The notes below the pieces were generated by a model. It did no database searches and was not told the DNA's origin. It saw nothing but the letters and a program-made list of their open reading frames with translations. A program made the translations under genes and the position numbers. Of a stretch of 44,496 bases of DNA, positions 36,100 to 44,479 are shown one piece after another. Within the stretch, counting starts at the first letter, position 1. The number at the start of each line of letters is the position of its first letter. Origin of the DNA: Clostridiales bacterium (GTDB lineage Bacteria; Bacillota; Clostridia; Oscillospirales; Oscillospiraceae); NCBI GenBank assembly GCA_004555705.1, contig SFHI01000010.1:1-44496 (forward strand), written 5' to 3'.

Positions 36100-37905
36100 T
36101 CAGGCCTGCAGGTCCTGCAGGGGGGTGATATACTGCTCCCGGCGGCGGTTTTTCTCCCGACGGTAAGCCTCGTCGTTGCCCGCATGGATTTCCCGCAGGT
36201 ATTCATAGTGGTTGTGGAGGATCGCCTCATTGTTCCGGGCCAGCATCATCACGGCGATGGAGGAGCACTGGTCAGCGGCACGCTCCAGGTAGGTCAGCGA
36301 CTCCATAAATACCAGGCCGCTGCCCACAGAGCAGGCGCCCTTTTTCAGCCGTTTGGTGTGCCGGTCCCGCAGGATCATCACCATATCGTCAATGGTTTCC
36401 TCCAGGGGCTCGATGGCCTTGGCAGCCTCGTTGTCATTGCGGCCAAAGGCATCCACCGTGACGGTCAGAATCTCGTTGACGGCAGCACAAATCAGCTCCA
36501 GCTCCCGCTTGGCTATATCCGAGAAGCTGGTTTCCTCTGCCCGGATACGTTCCGCCAGTTCCACCAGGTTGGTGGCGTAGTCGCCGATGCGCTCAAAATT
36601 GGGAACCGTCTGCATCAGCATATCCAGCTGGCGATCCTCCTGCTCCGTCTCCACGGCCTTGCTCAGGCCGATGAGGAACCGGTCGGAGGCATCCGCAAAC
36701 TGATCCAGGCAGTCCTCGTCCGCGTTGATATCCGCCAGAGGCGCTTCGCTGTACTCGATCAGCACGCTGCAGCTGCGTTCAAAATTGGTTTTCGCGATCA
36801 GGCCCATGGCAGCAACGGCCTTGGTTGCCTCGGAAACTGCCACCGCAGGCGAGATATACAGCTTTTCGTCCAGGGTATGCAGCTCCGGATGGCGCTGCAC
36901 CTGGGGCTTATCGTCCCGGACAATGGCCATGGACAGCTTCACCAGCACATTGGTAAAGGGTACCAGGGCCACGGCTGTCAGCAGGTTGAACACCGTCTGG
37001 AAATTGGCGATAACGCCGCTGTCCACACTTCTCGTCCAGTAGTCCGCGCCGAACACGGAATTTGCCTGCATGATGGACATGACCACCATAAACAGCACCG
37101 TACCGATGGTGTTGAACAGGATGTGCACCGCACCGGTCCGCTTGGCGTCCTTGGAGGTGCCGATGGAGCAGACCATGGCGGTGGTCACGCAGGTGCCCAG
37201 GTTGATGCCCATGATCACAGGATAGGCCATGGCAAAGGTAATCCCGGACCCGGGAACCGCCGCCACCGTCTGGAGCATACCTACCGTTGCGGAGGAACTC
37301 TGGACAATCACCGTCAGGCCCAGGCCTACCAGAATACCCAGAATGGGGTTCTCCAGAATTCCAAGGAACGCGGTAAAAGCGTTGGTTCCAATCAAGGGTT
37401 TCACGCCGCTGGTCATAAGGTTCAGTCCCACAAACAGCACGCCGAAGCCCACAAAAATATCGCCGATGGTTTTGGAGGATTTGGTTTTCACAAACATCAG
37501 CAGAATGATGCCCACCACAAGAGCCACGGGAGCCAGAGTGTCGGTATCAAACAGCATCAAAAACCAGTTATCCCCCGCCTCAATGGAGGACAGACGGATG
37601 ATCTGCGCGGTGATGGTGGTGCCGATGTTGGCACCCATGACGATGGAAACGGCCTGCTTCAGGGTCAGCACCCCCGCGCCGATCAGAGCGACGGTGAGCA
37701 CGATGGTGGCCGTGGAGCTCTGGATCACAGCCGTGACCAAGGCGCCGGTCAGAATGCCAATCAGCACATTCCCGGTAACTTTTTCCAGAACACGCTTCAG
37801 CGCTGCGCCTGAGCTGTTCTTCAGGCCGTCGCCCATGACCTCAATTCCGTACAGGAACATGGCAAGACCGCCCAGAAGCTGGATAATTGCACTCACAATC
37901 TCCAT
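36100..37905 (-). CDS. Na+/phosphate cotransporter with C-terminal PhoU-like domain
   Basis: A 601-residue NptA/SLC34-type protein. Two inverted Na_Pi_cotrans repeats each contain the QSS motif: TAVIQSSTATIVL near residue 60 and VIVQSSSATVGML near 208. The membrane part ends near residue 320. The rest is a helical PhoU-like domain (MLMQTVPNFERIGDYATNLVEL and AADQCSSIAVMMLA). It imports phosphate with sodium across the membrane; the PhoU part probably regulates. The start has AGGAGAAAAAT upstream. It has its own promoter and terminator, with an 18-bp palindrome upstream. Confidence 0.93.
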   Translation of the reverse strand: MEIVSAIIQLLGGLAMFLYGIEVMGDGLKNSSGAALKRVLEKVTGNVLIGILTGALVTAVIQSSTATIVLTVALIGAGVLTLKQAVSIVMGANIGTTITAQIIRLSSIEAGDNWFLMLFDTDTLAPVALVVGIILLMFVKTKSSKTIGDIFVGFGVLFVGLNLMTSGVKPLIGTNAFTAFLGILENPILGILVGLGLTVIVQSSSATVGMLQTVAAVPGSGITFAMAYPVIMGINLGTCVTTAMVCSIGTSKDAKRTGAVHILFNTIGTVLFMVVMSIMQANSVFGADYWTRSVDSGVIANFQTVFNLLTAVALVPFTNVLVKLSMAIVRDDKPQVQRHPELHTLDEKLYISPAVAVSEATKAVAAMGLIAKTNFERSCSVLIEYSEAPLADINADEDCLDQFADASDRFLIGLSKAVETEQEDRQLDMLMQTVPNFERIGDYATNLVELAERIRAEETSFSDIAKRELELICAAVNEILTVTVDAFGRNDNEAAKAIEPLEETIDDMVMILRDRHTKRLKKGACSVGSGLVFMESLTYLERAADQCSSIAVMMLARNNEAILHNHYEYLREIHAGNDEAYRREKNRRREQYITPLQDLQA

Positions 37906-37954
37906 ATTTTTCTCCTACTACTTCTCTTTAGGATGCCCACCTGGGTACTATCTT

Positions 37955-37983
37955 ATTATAGGGAATCTGTGGGGAAATGTACA
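37955..37983 (-). promoter_or_regulatory. Promoter of the Na+/phosphate cotransporter gene
   Basis: On the minus strand TGTACA (37978-37983), a 17-base spacer and a perfect TATAAT (37955-37960). Confidence 0.75.
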
Positions 37984-38010
37984 GTGACAATATATGAATA
38001 AATTCCTTCA

Positions 38011-38028
38011 AAAATTTCCGGAAATTTT
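38011..38028. promoter_or_regulatory. 18-bp perfect palindrome upstream of the cotransporter promoter
   Basis: AAAATTTCCGGAAATTTT reads the same on both strands. Its centre is about 70 bases upstream of the expected start of the cotransporter transcript, a usual activator position. It is also 14 bases after the dut stop and might serve there as a weak terminator, though a loopless stem is a poor one. Confidence 0.45.
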
Positions 38029-38042
38029 ATCGAAACCGCCAG

Positions 38043-38480
38043 TTATTTTCCTGTGGAACCGAATCCGCCCGCGCCCCGGCCCGTGTCGGACAGCTTTTCC
38101 GCCTCCTGGAAGCCCGGCGTGAACACCGGAACGATCAGCAGCTGGGCCACCCGCTCCCCCGGTTCAATGCTCTGGGTTTCTCCGCTGTGGTTGTGCAGCA
38201 CCACCCGAAGCTCCCCCCGGTAGTCGCTGTCGATGACGCCCACCTTGTTGGCGGGGGCCAGCCCCCGCTTGGCGCCCATGCTGCTTCTGGCAAAAACCAG
38301 CCCGGCATAGCCTTTGGGAATCTCCATTGCCACCCCTGTGGGGATCATGGCGCTTTGCCCCGCCGGGATTTCCACTTTTTCCTGCATACAGGCGTACAGG
38401 TCCGCACCCGCCGAGGCCTCCGTGCCATAGGTGGGAATCCGCGCGCCGGGGCGCAGCAGCTTTACAGCGATTTTTTCCAT
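38043..38480 (-). CDS. dut: dUTP diphosphatase
   Basis: A 145-residue trimeric-type dUTPase that hydrolyses dUTP to dUMP and pyrophosphate, keeping uracil out of DNA. All five motifs are present: SAGADLYA, FARSSMG, KVGVIDSDYRGEL, ERVAQLLIVP and the C-terminal GRGAGGFGSTGK. The start codon overlaps the nrdG stop (TAATG), so it is coupled to nrdG. Last in the leftward PAP2-nrdG-dut group. Confidence 0.96.
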   Translation of the reverse strand: MEKIAVKLLRPGARIPTYGTEASAGADLYACMQEKVEIPAGQSAMIPTGVAMEIPKGYAGLVFARSSMGAKRGLAPANKVGVIDSDYRGELRVVLHNHSGETQSIEPGERVAQLLIVPVFTPGFQEAEKLSDTGRGAGGFGSTGK

Positions 38481-39028
38481 TATATCATTCCCTTTCTGTC
38501 TCCCTGCCAGTCCTCCCAGAGCACGACCGTTCCGGAAGCAAGCGACGCAGGTACATCAATGATCCGCTGGTTTTCCGAGCCACGGAAGCGCAGGGAGAGG
38601 TTCTTCTTCGCCTCCACGAAGGGCCCATCCACCAGCACATCCAGGTAGCTTAAATATTCCCGGGTGATTTCCCAATCCCCCAGCTTGCCCGAGAGGATAT
38701 CCCGGTCAAAGAGGTAGCCGGAAAAGGCCCAGATGGTTTTTCCCGGATATTGCTCCTTCACCCGCCGCAGCAGCTCCACCACAGCCCCCTGGTTCTGGGG
38801 CTCAAAGGGCTCCCCGCCCAGCAGGGTCAGGCCCCGGATATAGCCGGGCTTCAGCATATCCAGTATTTCCTGAATGGTGTCCTCCGTAAAGGGCTTTCCG
38901 TACCCAAAATCCCAGGCCACCTCGTTGAAGCATCCGGGACAGTGGTGGGTACACCCCGAAACAAACAGGCTGATCCGCACACCGGGGCCGTTGGCAATAT
39001 CGCAATTTTTGATTTCCGCGTAATTCAT
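38480..39028 (-). CDS. nrdG: Anaerobic ribonucleotide reductase activating protein (radical SAM)
   Basis: A 182-residue radical SAM activase. It makes the glycyl radical on class III ribonucleotide reductase (NrdD) under anaerobic conditions. The cluster motif is CTHHCPGC near residue 26, and LLGGEPFEP follows as the SAM-binding segment. The N-terminus NYAEIKNCDIANGPGVR is typical of NrdG. The ATG at 39028 is preferred to one at 39043 because family members start here. No nrdD lies in the window, although the two are often adjacent. It shares an operon with dut, so both genes serve dNTP supply. Confidence 0.93.
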   Translation of the reverse strand: MNYAEIKNCDIANGPGVRISLFVSGCTHHCPGCFNEVAWDFGYGKPFTEDTIQEILDMLKPGYIRGLTLLGGEPFEPQNQGAVVELLRRVKEQYPGKTIWAFSGYLFDRDILSGKLGDWEITREYLSYLDVLVDGPFVEAKKNLSLRFRGSENQRIIDVPASLASGTVVLWEDWQGDRKGMI

Positions 39029-39046
39029 GTCAATCCGCCACATCCT

Positions 39047-39964
39047 TTACCCATTGGATTTTCTGCCCAACCGGGAAAACCACCCGAAGCTCATGGGCCA
39101 GAGGATTCCCGCCGTCAGCACCACCAGAAAATACCGTACCATCCGGGCCGCCATGCGTCCGCCGAATACCCAATCCAGCGGGGCCCGCAGTCCCTCCTTC
39201 ACCAGAAGAACCACCGCCAGCCCCAGAACCACCTTCAGAATCTGGGCCCACCAGCAGGCCTTTGCAGAGAAATTCACATATTTTTTCTCCACAGGATACA
39301 CCACCGCGATTCCCAGCATACATCCCAAAAGTGTGTACGCGTTCTTCACACCGGAGGCCAGGTTCTCCTGGTCCACATCCGCCGGGAAAGGCCAGCAGGT
39401 GGTGTAAAGCAGCAGCCCCACCGCCATGGCCGTGAGCAGTGGGATCAAAACCAGCATCCCCCGGTCCCCTTCCAGCATCCACCGGCGAAGCAGCCACACC
39501 AGCACCAGTGCCATTCCTGCCCCCACAAGCACATCCGCCGGGGTGTGAACTCCCAGGTACATTCTGGACAGCGGAACCAGCACGCACAGGGCAATGCAGA
39601 CCCCCTTCACCCACTTGTTTTTCGAAGCGGCGGCAATGGCCCCGAAGGTCCCCACCGCGCTCTGGGAGTGGCCGCTGGGGAAGCTGTACCCGTCAGCGGC
39701 TTCCCGGGCCTGTTCCAGAATGGTGAAATTGGGGTCCAGCACCCAGGGTCTGGGGACACGGCACACCAGCTTCAGGAACTGGTTGGCCATGGTGCCCGCG
39801 AAGCCCACCGCCATGACATAGTAGCCCTTTCGCTTGTCCACGCACCAGAACACGATCAGCGCCGCCACCAGGAAGGCCGTCTCCTCCCCCAGCCTGGTGA
39901 TTGCCAGCATAAATTCATTCAGTCCCGGCATTCTGATGGATTCCAGAAAATACAGGATATTCAT
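39047..39964 (-). CDS. PAP2-family membrane phosphatase
   Basis: A 305-residue membrane protein with the three PAP2 motifs: KLVCRVPRPW near residue 65, SFPSGHSQSAVG near 94, and SRMYLGVHTPADV near 133. About eight hydrophobic segments. It probably dephosphorylates a lipid phosphate such as undecaprenyl diphosphate or phosphatidate at the membrane. The active-site face and substrate cannot be assigned from sequence. The ATG at 39964 has AAAGGAGG upstream; the longer frame from 40057 runs through the preceding terminator. It begins 18 bases upstream of nrdG in the same direction and lies next to an extended -10 promoter. Confidence 0.9.
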   Translation of the reverse strand: MNILYFLESIRMPGLNEFMLAITRLGEETAFLVAALIVFWCVDKRKGYYVMAVGFAGTMANQFLKLVCRVPRPWVLDPNFTILEQAREAADGYSFPSGHSQSAVGTFGAIAAASKNKWVKGVCIALCVLVPLSRMYLGVHTPADVLVGAGMALVLVWLLRRWMLEGDRGMLVLIPLLTAMAVGLLLYTTCWPFPADVDQENLASGVKNAYTLLGCMLGIAVVYPVEKKYVNFSAKACWWAQILKVVLGLAVVLLVKEGLRAPLDWVFGGRMAARMVRYFLVVLTAGILWPMSFGWFSRLGRKSNG

Positions 39965-39993
39965 CAGCAGTCCTCCTTTCACTTGCTGCTTCC

Positions 39994-39999
39994 AGTATA
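39994..39999 (-). promoter_or_regulatory. Extended -10 element of the PAP2-nrdG-dut operon
   Basis: On the minus strand TGCTATACT, a TGn-extended -10, about 30 bases before the PAP2 start. The -35 region is poor. Confidence 0.5.
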
Positions 40000-40027
40000 G
40001 CACAGGCGCCCGGGAAATACCAGAGGC

Positions 40028-40056
40028 AAAATGGCCGCCGTACCGGACGGCGGCCA
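40028..40056 (-). terminator. Terminator of the AI-2E-type transporter gene
   Basis: On the minus strand TGGCCGCCGT pairs with ACGGCGGCCA around CCGGT and is followed by TTTTGCC. Eight bases after the stop. Confidence 0.8.
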
Positions 40057-40063
40057 CTGCGGC

Positions 40064-41290
40064 TTACTTCGCCCCTCTGCGGGAACGCTTTTCCTTCTCA
40101 GGTTCGTCGGGATAATCTGCTTTGTACTGCTCCCAGGCCTCCGGGAGGCCGTTTTTCTGCAGCCCACGCCGAACCAGCTTCTTGACAATATCATAAATCA
40201 CCGCGAACAGCGGGACGCAGACCACCATGCCCACAAGTCCCCACAGGCCGCCGAACAAGGTAATGGAGAACAGCACCCAGAAACTGGAGAGGCCCGTCCG
40301 GTCCCCCAGGATTTTGGGTCCGATCACATTTCCATCCAGCTGCTGCAGTGCCAGAATAAACACCGCGAACCACAGCGCCTTTCCGGGACTCTCGATGAGA
40401 ATCAGCAGAATGGAGGGAACCGCGCCGATAAAAGGTCCGAAGAAGGGAATGATGTTGGTGATGGCAACTATGGCGCTGATCAGCAGCGCGTTGGGGAAAC
40501 GAAACGTGATGCAGCCGAGATAGCAGAGGACGCCGATGATGGCGGAATCCATAATCTTTCCGTCGATGAAACCGCCGAACATCCTGTCCACCACGGCGGC
40601 CTCCTCCAGCACCAGCTCCGCCCACTTGGGCTTCAGGACGCTCCGGAGCACCAGGATGCTCTGCCGTTTGAATTTCTTTCTGCTGGCCAGCAAATACACG
40701 GCCACAATCAGTCCGATCAGGAAGTTCTTCAGGAACAGCAGCACCTTCCACACGCTCATGCCCACACCGCTGACCAGATTGGAAATCCCCGGCACCAGGG
40801 TCTCCCTGGCCCACTTGTCCAGCTCCGAATACAGTGTCTGGTAAGCCGACTCCATGTAGTGCAGCAGCACCTCGTCCTCTCCAAAGGTCCTGGTGAGCCA
40901 GTCGATCAGCTGATTGATCTTTCCGGGAAGGGTCACCCAGATGGAACGCACACTGTCAATCAGCTGGGGCGCGATCATGATGATCAGCGCGTACACCACC
41001 AACAGCCCCGTAAGCAGACTGAGGCCCACCGCAATGCCCCCGGCAGCCCTCTTCGCCTTTTCCGGCAGCAGCTCCCGGAAAAAGGTTTCGAAGTGATTGC
41101 ACAGCGGCCGCAGAAGATACGCCACCACGCCGCCGTAGATAAAAGGAGAGAGGATGTCACTGAGCCGTTTGAACGCGTCTGAGATGTTCTTCATTCCATA
41201 CAGGATAAAGAACAGCACCACGCTGAGGCTGATGGCGCCAAATCCTGCCAGCATGATGTATAAGTAACGCTTCTTGTCAGATTCCCCCAC
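40064..41290 (-). CDS. AI-2E family transporter (permease)
   Basis: A protein of about 408 residues with the AI-2E/PerM fold: two N-terminal membrane segments, a long soluble stretch, then a membrane bundle containing ITNIIPFFGPFIGAVPS and LDGNVIGPKILGDRTGLSSFW. Members include the AI-2 exporter TqsA and Na+/H+ or other exporters, so the substrate is not known. The tail is highly charged (EPEKEKRSRRGAK). The GTG at 41290 is preferred because GGAAAGGA lies just upstream; an ATG at 41311 would leave almost no leader after the extended -10 at 41326-41331 and has no ribosome site. Confidence 0.88.
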   Translation of the reverse strand: MGESDKKRYLYIMLAGFGAISLSVVLFFILYGMKNISDAFKRLSDILSPFIYGGVVAYLLRPLCNHFETFFRELLPEKAKRAAGGIAVGLSLLTGLLVVYALIIMIAPQLIDSVRSIWVTLPGKINQLIDWLTRTFGEDEVLLHYMESAYQTLYSELDKWARETLVPGISNLVSGVGMSVWKVLLFLKNFLIGLIVAVYLLASRKKFKRQSILVLRSVLKPKWAELVLEEAAVVDRMFGGFIDGKIMDSAIIGVLCYLGCITFRFPNALLISAIVAITNIIPFFGPFIGAVPSILLILIESPGKALWFAVFILALQQLDGNVIGPKILGDRTGLSSFWVLFSITLFGGLWGLVGMVVCVPLFAVIYDIVKKLVRRGLQKNGLPEAWEQYKADYPDEPEKEKRSRRGAK

Positions 41291-41325
41291 AAAACCACAT
41301 CCTTTCCCCATTCTTTTCTGATGTG

Positions 41326-41331
41326 AGTATA
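41326..41331 (-). promoter_or_regulatory. Extended -10 element of the AI-2E-type transporter gene
   Basis: On the minus strand TGGTATACT, a TGn-extended -10. The -35 is poorly matched. The expected start, near 41319, supports the GTG start at 41290. Confidence 0.45.
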
Positions 41332-41437
41332 CCAGTTTCCACCGGTCTTTATTTGAACAAATTGTGAATAAATAGGAATCCGTTTTCCGTCGAGAAAATT
41401 TTACAATTCCCCTTCCCTCTTTTCCGCCGGGGAACCC

Positions 41438-41465
41438 TTGCCTTTGCCGCAGGATTTGCTATAAT
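41438..41465 (+). promoter_or_regulatory. Promoter of the TIGR04255-yugP pair
   Basis: TTGCCT (41438-41443), a 16-base spacer and a perfect TATAAT (41460-41465), about 37 bases before the coding start. Confidence 0.65.
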
Positions 41466-41501
41466 AAAAGTATAAAAAACTGTACATAATGAGGAGTGCC
41501 T

Positions 41502-42287
41502 ATGTTTTCACAGCAGCCGCGCTGTCATTACGGCGCAAGCCCTCTTTCCGAGGTGATCTGTCAGCTCCGTTTTCCGGACATTCTCAGCATCAGCGCCAAC
41601 CCTCCCGCCGCCTTCCAGGAGGCCATCCGGGACGACTTTCCGGAGTACACCCTCCGCCGGGACGTGCCGCCTCCCAAGGTTACGGGAGCCCCCGGGCATT
41701 TCTCCCTGGAGAATCCGCCCACCGTGGTCAACTACCAGTTTGCCTCCCCTGACGGCGTCTGGCGGGTCAATCTCACCGGCAATTTCATCTCCCTCAGCTG
41801 CTCCCGCTACCCCAGCTGGGAGGAGTTCGCCGCCCGCCTGGACAAACCCCTTGCGGCTTTCATCCGCCTGTACAAGCCCGCCTATTTCCAGCGGGTGGGC
41901 CTGCGCTACATCAACTTCATCTCCCGCAGCCGCCTGTCCCTTCAGGGTGTCCCCTTCTCCCGGCTGATTTCCCCCTGCTACCTGGGCCCGCTGATGGAGG
42001 AGGATGTGGCGGAGAACACCGCTACCCGGTGCAGTGTGGACGCGGAGCTGGCCATCCGGGGCGGCTGCCGGGTGAAGATTCACGCGGGGCCGGGGCTTGT
42101 CAAGCAGCAGGGAAAGGAAGATAAGGAGGTCAAATTCATCTTTGACCAGGACCTCTTTATGCCCGGCCAGCTTCCCGTAAACCTCTCCGCCGGTGCCCTG
42201 CAGACGCTGCATTCCCAGGCGGATTCCATCTTCCGGGGAGCCGTCACTGATATGCTCCATAACGCCATGGAGCCGGAATACCGATAA
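41502..42287 (+). CDS. TIGR04255-family protein (function unknown)
   Basis: A 261-residue soluble protein with the pattern of the sporadically distributed TIGR04255 family: an N-terminal block of the form PLSEVICQLRFPDI, an acidic helix before FPEY, the LTGNFISLSC strand, and YFQRVGLRYINF near residue 130. No catalytic motif can be named. The family is often found in mobile or defence-associated neighbourhoods, but here it is cotranscribed with a housekeeping-type membrane peptidase, 12 bases away. The ATG at 41502 is used with GAGGAG upstream; a GTG at 41496 overlaps that site. Confidence 0.75.
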   Translation: MFSQQPRCHYGASPLSEVICQLRFPDILSISANPPAAFQEAIRDDFPEYTLRRDVPPPKVTGAPGHFSLENPPTVVNYQFASPDGVWRVNLTGNFISLSCSRYPSWEEFAARLDKPLAAFIRLYKPAYFQRVGLRYINFISRSRLSLQGVPFSRLISPCYLGPLMEEDVAENTATRCSVDAELAIRGGCRVKIHAGPGLVKQQGKEDKEVKFIFDQDLFMPGQLPVNLSAGALQTLHSQADSIFRGAVTDMLHNAMEPEYR

Positions 42288-42299
42288 GGAGTGATTTTG

Positions 42300-43022
42300 A
42301 TGCCCTATTATTACGGTTTTGACATGACCTATGTGGTTCTTGTTCTGCCCTGCCTGATTCTGTCCCTGTGGGCCAGCAGCAATGTCAACAGCACCTTCAA
42401 GAGATACTCCCGCCAGTTCTCCGCCCGGCGGATCACGGGAGCCGAGGCAGCCCAGCGGGTGCTCTCCGCCAACGGTGTCCGGGGGGTGCGCATTGACCGG
42501 GTCAGCGGAAGCCTGACGGATCACTATGACCCCAGAACCAACGTCATCCGCCTTTCCGACGACGTGTTCAGCAGCACCTCCACGGCAGCCATCGGGGTCG
42601 CCTGCCACGAGGCGGGCCACGCTGTCCAATACGCGGAGGGGTACGCTCCCATCAAACTTCGGGCGGCCATCATCCCCGTCACCAACTTCGGCAGCAAGCT
42701 GGCCATGCCCCTGATTCTTTTGGGGCTGGTATTCTCCTTTGCCGGAAACCTTTCCTACACTCTGGTATATCTGGGCATCGCCTGCTTTGGTCTGAGCCTG
42801 GTGTTTCAGCTGGTGACCCTCCCCGTGGAATTCAACGCCAGCCGCCGGGCCCTGGCCGCCATTAAGCAGGGCGGCATCCTCTCCGCCGAGGAGCAGCAGG
42901 GCGCGAAGAAAACCCTTCGGGCCGCCGCCCTGACCTATGTGGCCGCCACCGCCACCGCCCTTGCCCAGCTGCTCCGGCTGTTGGTTCTCTTCGGCGGCAG
43001 GAATCGGCGTTCCAATGACTGA
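42300..43022 (+). CDS. YugP-type membrane zinc metallopeptidase
   Basis: A 240-residue membrane protein of the DUF232/YugP family. One N-terminal membrane segment (about residues 8-25) precedes a cytoplasmic-type stretch with DHYDPRTNVIRLS. The zinc site is ACHEAGHAVQYAEG (HExxH near residue 103), followed by paired hydrophobic segments and PVEFNASRRAL, which supplies the third ligand region. It is probably an integral-membrane protease like HtpX relatives; substrates are unknown. The ATG at 42300 has AAGGAGTGA upstream. It follows the TIGR04255 gene by 12 bases and ends in a terminator that overlaps the next promoter. Confidence 0.9.
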   Translation: MPYYYGFDMTYVVLVLPCLILSLWASSNVNSTFKRYSRQFSARRITGAEAAQRVLSANGVRGVRIDRVSGSLTDHYDPRTNVIRLSDDVFSSTSTAAIGVACHEAGHAVQYAEGYAPIKLRAAIIPVTNFGSKLAMPLILLGLVFSFAGNLSYTLVYLGIACFGLSLVFQLVTLPVEFNASRRALAAIKQGGILSAEEQQGAKKTLRAAALTYVAATATALAQLLRLLVLFGGRNRRSND

Positions 43023-43030
43023 ATCCCCAA

Positions 43031-43066
43031 AAAACATCCCGGACTTGACTTTCGGGATGGTTTTTA
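43031..43066 (+). terminator. Terminator of the yugP-type gene, overlapping the next promoter
   Basis: AAAACATCCCG pairs with CGGGATGGTTTT (7-bp core plus A/T pairs), tail TTTTT. The loop, GACTTGACTTT, contains the -35 TTGACT of the following gene. Confidence 0.8.
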
Positions 43067-43073
43067 CTATAAT
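43045..43073 (+). promoter_or_regulatory. Promoter of the YnbB-type PLP enzyme gene
   Basis: TTGACT (43045-43050), a 17-base spacer and a perfect TATAAT (43068-43073). The -35 lies in the loop of the upstream terminator. Confidence 0.88.
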
Positions 43074-43107
43074 TTCCCCTTGAGAAATACAAAAAGGGAT
43101 GGAAAAT

Positions 43108-44391
43108 ATGGAAGATTTACTGGAGCTTTATCAGACCATGGGCATTTCCCCCGCCGTGTACGCCTATGGGGAAGCCGCCCTGGAACGGCTGAAGGAACGC
43201 TTTGATGCCATTGACCGCATTGCGGAATACAACCAGGCAAAGGTGCTCTGGGCCATGCGGAAAAACCGGGTGTCCGCCGCCTGCTTCGCGGGAACCACCG
43301 GCTACGGCTATGACGACCTGGGCCGGGACACTTTGGAGCGGGTCTATGCGGACGTATTCCATACCGAAGCGGCCCTGGTACGTCCCCAAATTGTCTGCGG
43401 TACCCACGCCCTGACCGTGGCCCTTTCGGCCAATCTGCTCCCCGGAGACGAGCTGCTGTCCCCCGTGGGAGCGCCCTATGACACCTTGCAGGAGGTCATC
43501 GGCATCCGGGAGAGCCCCTGCTCCCTGAAAGAGTACGGTGTCAGCTACCGGCAGGTGGATTTGCTCCTGGATGGAACCTTCGATTACGAGGGCATCCGTG
43601 CTGCCATCAACGAAAAGACCAAGCTCATCACCATCCAGCGCTCCAAGGGCTATGCCACCCGCCCCACCTTCTCCGTCAGCCAGATCGGGGAGCTGATTGC
43701 CTTCTGCAGGCAGTGCAAGCCTGACGTGACCGTCATGGTGGATAACTGTTACGGAGAATTCGTGGAAACCATCGAACCCTCCGATGTGGGGGCCGATATG
43801 GTGGTGGGCTCCCTGATTAAGAACCCCGGCGGCGGCCTTGCCCCCATCGGCGGCTATATCTGCGGAACGAAAAAATGCGTGGATCGCTGTGCCTACCGGC
43901 TCTCCGCCCCCGGCCTGGGCCAGGAGGTGGGTGCGAACCTGGGGCTTATGACCTCTTTGTACCAGGGCTTCTTCCTGGCCCCTACCGTGGTGGCTGGGGC
44001 GGAGAAGGGTGCCATCTTCGCCGCAAACCTCTATGAACCTCTGGGCTTCCGGTGCGTTCCCTCCGCCAAAGAGGAACGCCACGACATCATCCAGGCCGTG
44101 GAGCTGGGCAGCGAGAAGGCCATGGTTGCCTTCTGCGGGGGCATCCAGTCCGCCGCCCCGGTGGACAGTTTTGCCGCCCCCTACCCCTCCGATATGCCCG
44201 GCTACGAGGACAAGGTCATCATGGCCGCCGGTGCCTTCGTCCAGGGCAGCTCCATCGAGCTCTCCGCCGACGGCCCCATCCGTCCTCCCTATGCCGTCTA
44301 TTTCCAGGGCGGCCTGACCTGGTGCCACGCCAAGCTGGGCATCCTTATGAGCCTGCAAAAAATCATCGACGCCGGCCTGGCATCTATCTAA
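43108..44391 (+). CDS. YnbB-type PLP-dependent enzyme (methionine gamma-lyase-like, 'aluminium resistance' family)
   Basis: A 427-residue fold-type I PLP enzyme. Landmarks are AGTTGYGYDDLGRDTLE near residue 62, VMVDNCYGEFVE with the cofactor-binding Asp near 212, and SLIKNPGGGLAPIGGY, whose Lys near 237 would hold PLP. The family (COG4100) is annotated as methionine gamma-lyase or aluminium resistance protein without firm biochemistry. In Bacillus its relative ynbB lies next to glnR-glnA; whether that link means anything here is unknown. The ATG at 43108 is chosen for AAAAAGGG about nine bases upstream; an ATG at 43099 overlaps that site. Confidence 0.88.
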   Translation: MEDLLELYQTMGISPAVYAYGEAALERLKERFDAIDRIAEYNQAKVLWAMRKNRVSAACFAGTTGYGYDDLGRDTLERVYADVFHTEAALVRPQIVCGTHALTVALSANLLPGDELLSPVGAPYDTLQEVIGIRESPCSLKEYGVSYRQVDLLLDGTFDYEGIRAAINEKTKLITIQRSKGYATRPTFSVSQIGELIAFCRQCKPDVTVMVDNCYGEFVETIEPSDVGADMVVGSLIKNPGGGLAPIGGYICGTKKCVDRCAYRLSAPGLGQEVGANLGLMTSLYQGFFLAPTVVAGAEKGAIFAANLYEPLGFRCVPSAKEERHDIIQAVELGSEKAMVAFCGGIQSAAPVDSFAAPYPSDMPGYEDKVIMAAGAFVQGSSIELSADGPIRPPYAVYFQGGLTWCHAKLGILMSLQKIIDAGLASI

Positions 44392-44420
44392 AAGAATGGG
44401 GCTGTTAAATAATCTCTAAG

Positions 44421-44466
44421 AAAAAACGCAGAGTCTCTCCCCAATTGGAAAGGCTCTGCTTTTTTC
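44421..44466 (+). terminator. Terminator after the YnbB-type gene
   Basis: AAAAAACGCAGAG pairs with CTCTGCTTTTTT, with a partly paired interior (TCTCC..GGAAAG). It begins 30 bases after the stop. Confidence 0.85.
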
Positions 44467-44479
44467 AATTCATTTGGGC

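Noticed and set aside
35998..37812. 604-codon plus-strand frame opposite the Na+/phosphate cotransporter
   Set aside because: Antisense to a well-conserved transporter; begins inside a terminator.
43108..44391. Annotating the PLP enzyme firmly as methionine gamma-lyase
   Set aside because: The family similarity is to YnbB/COG4100, for which the reaction is not established; the cofactor site alone does not fix the substrate.
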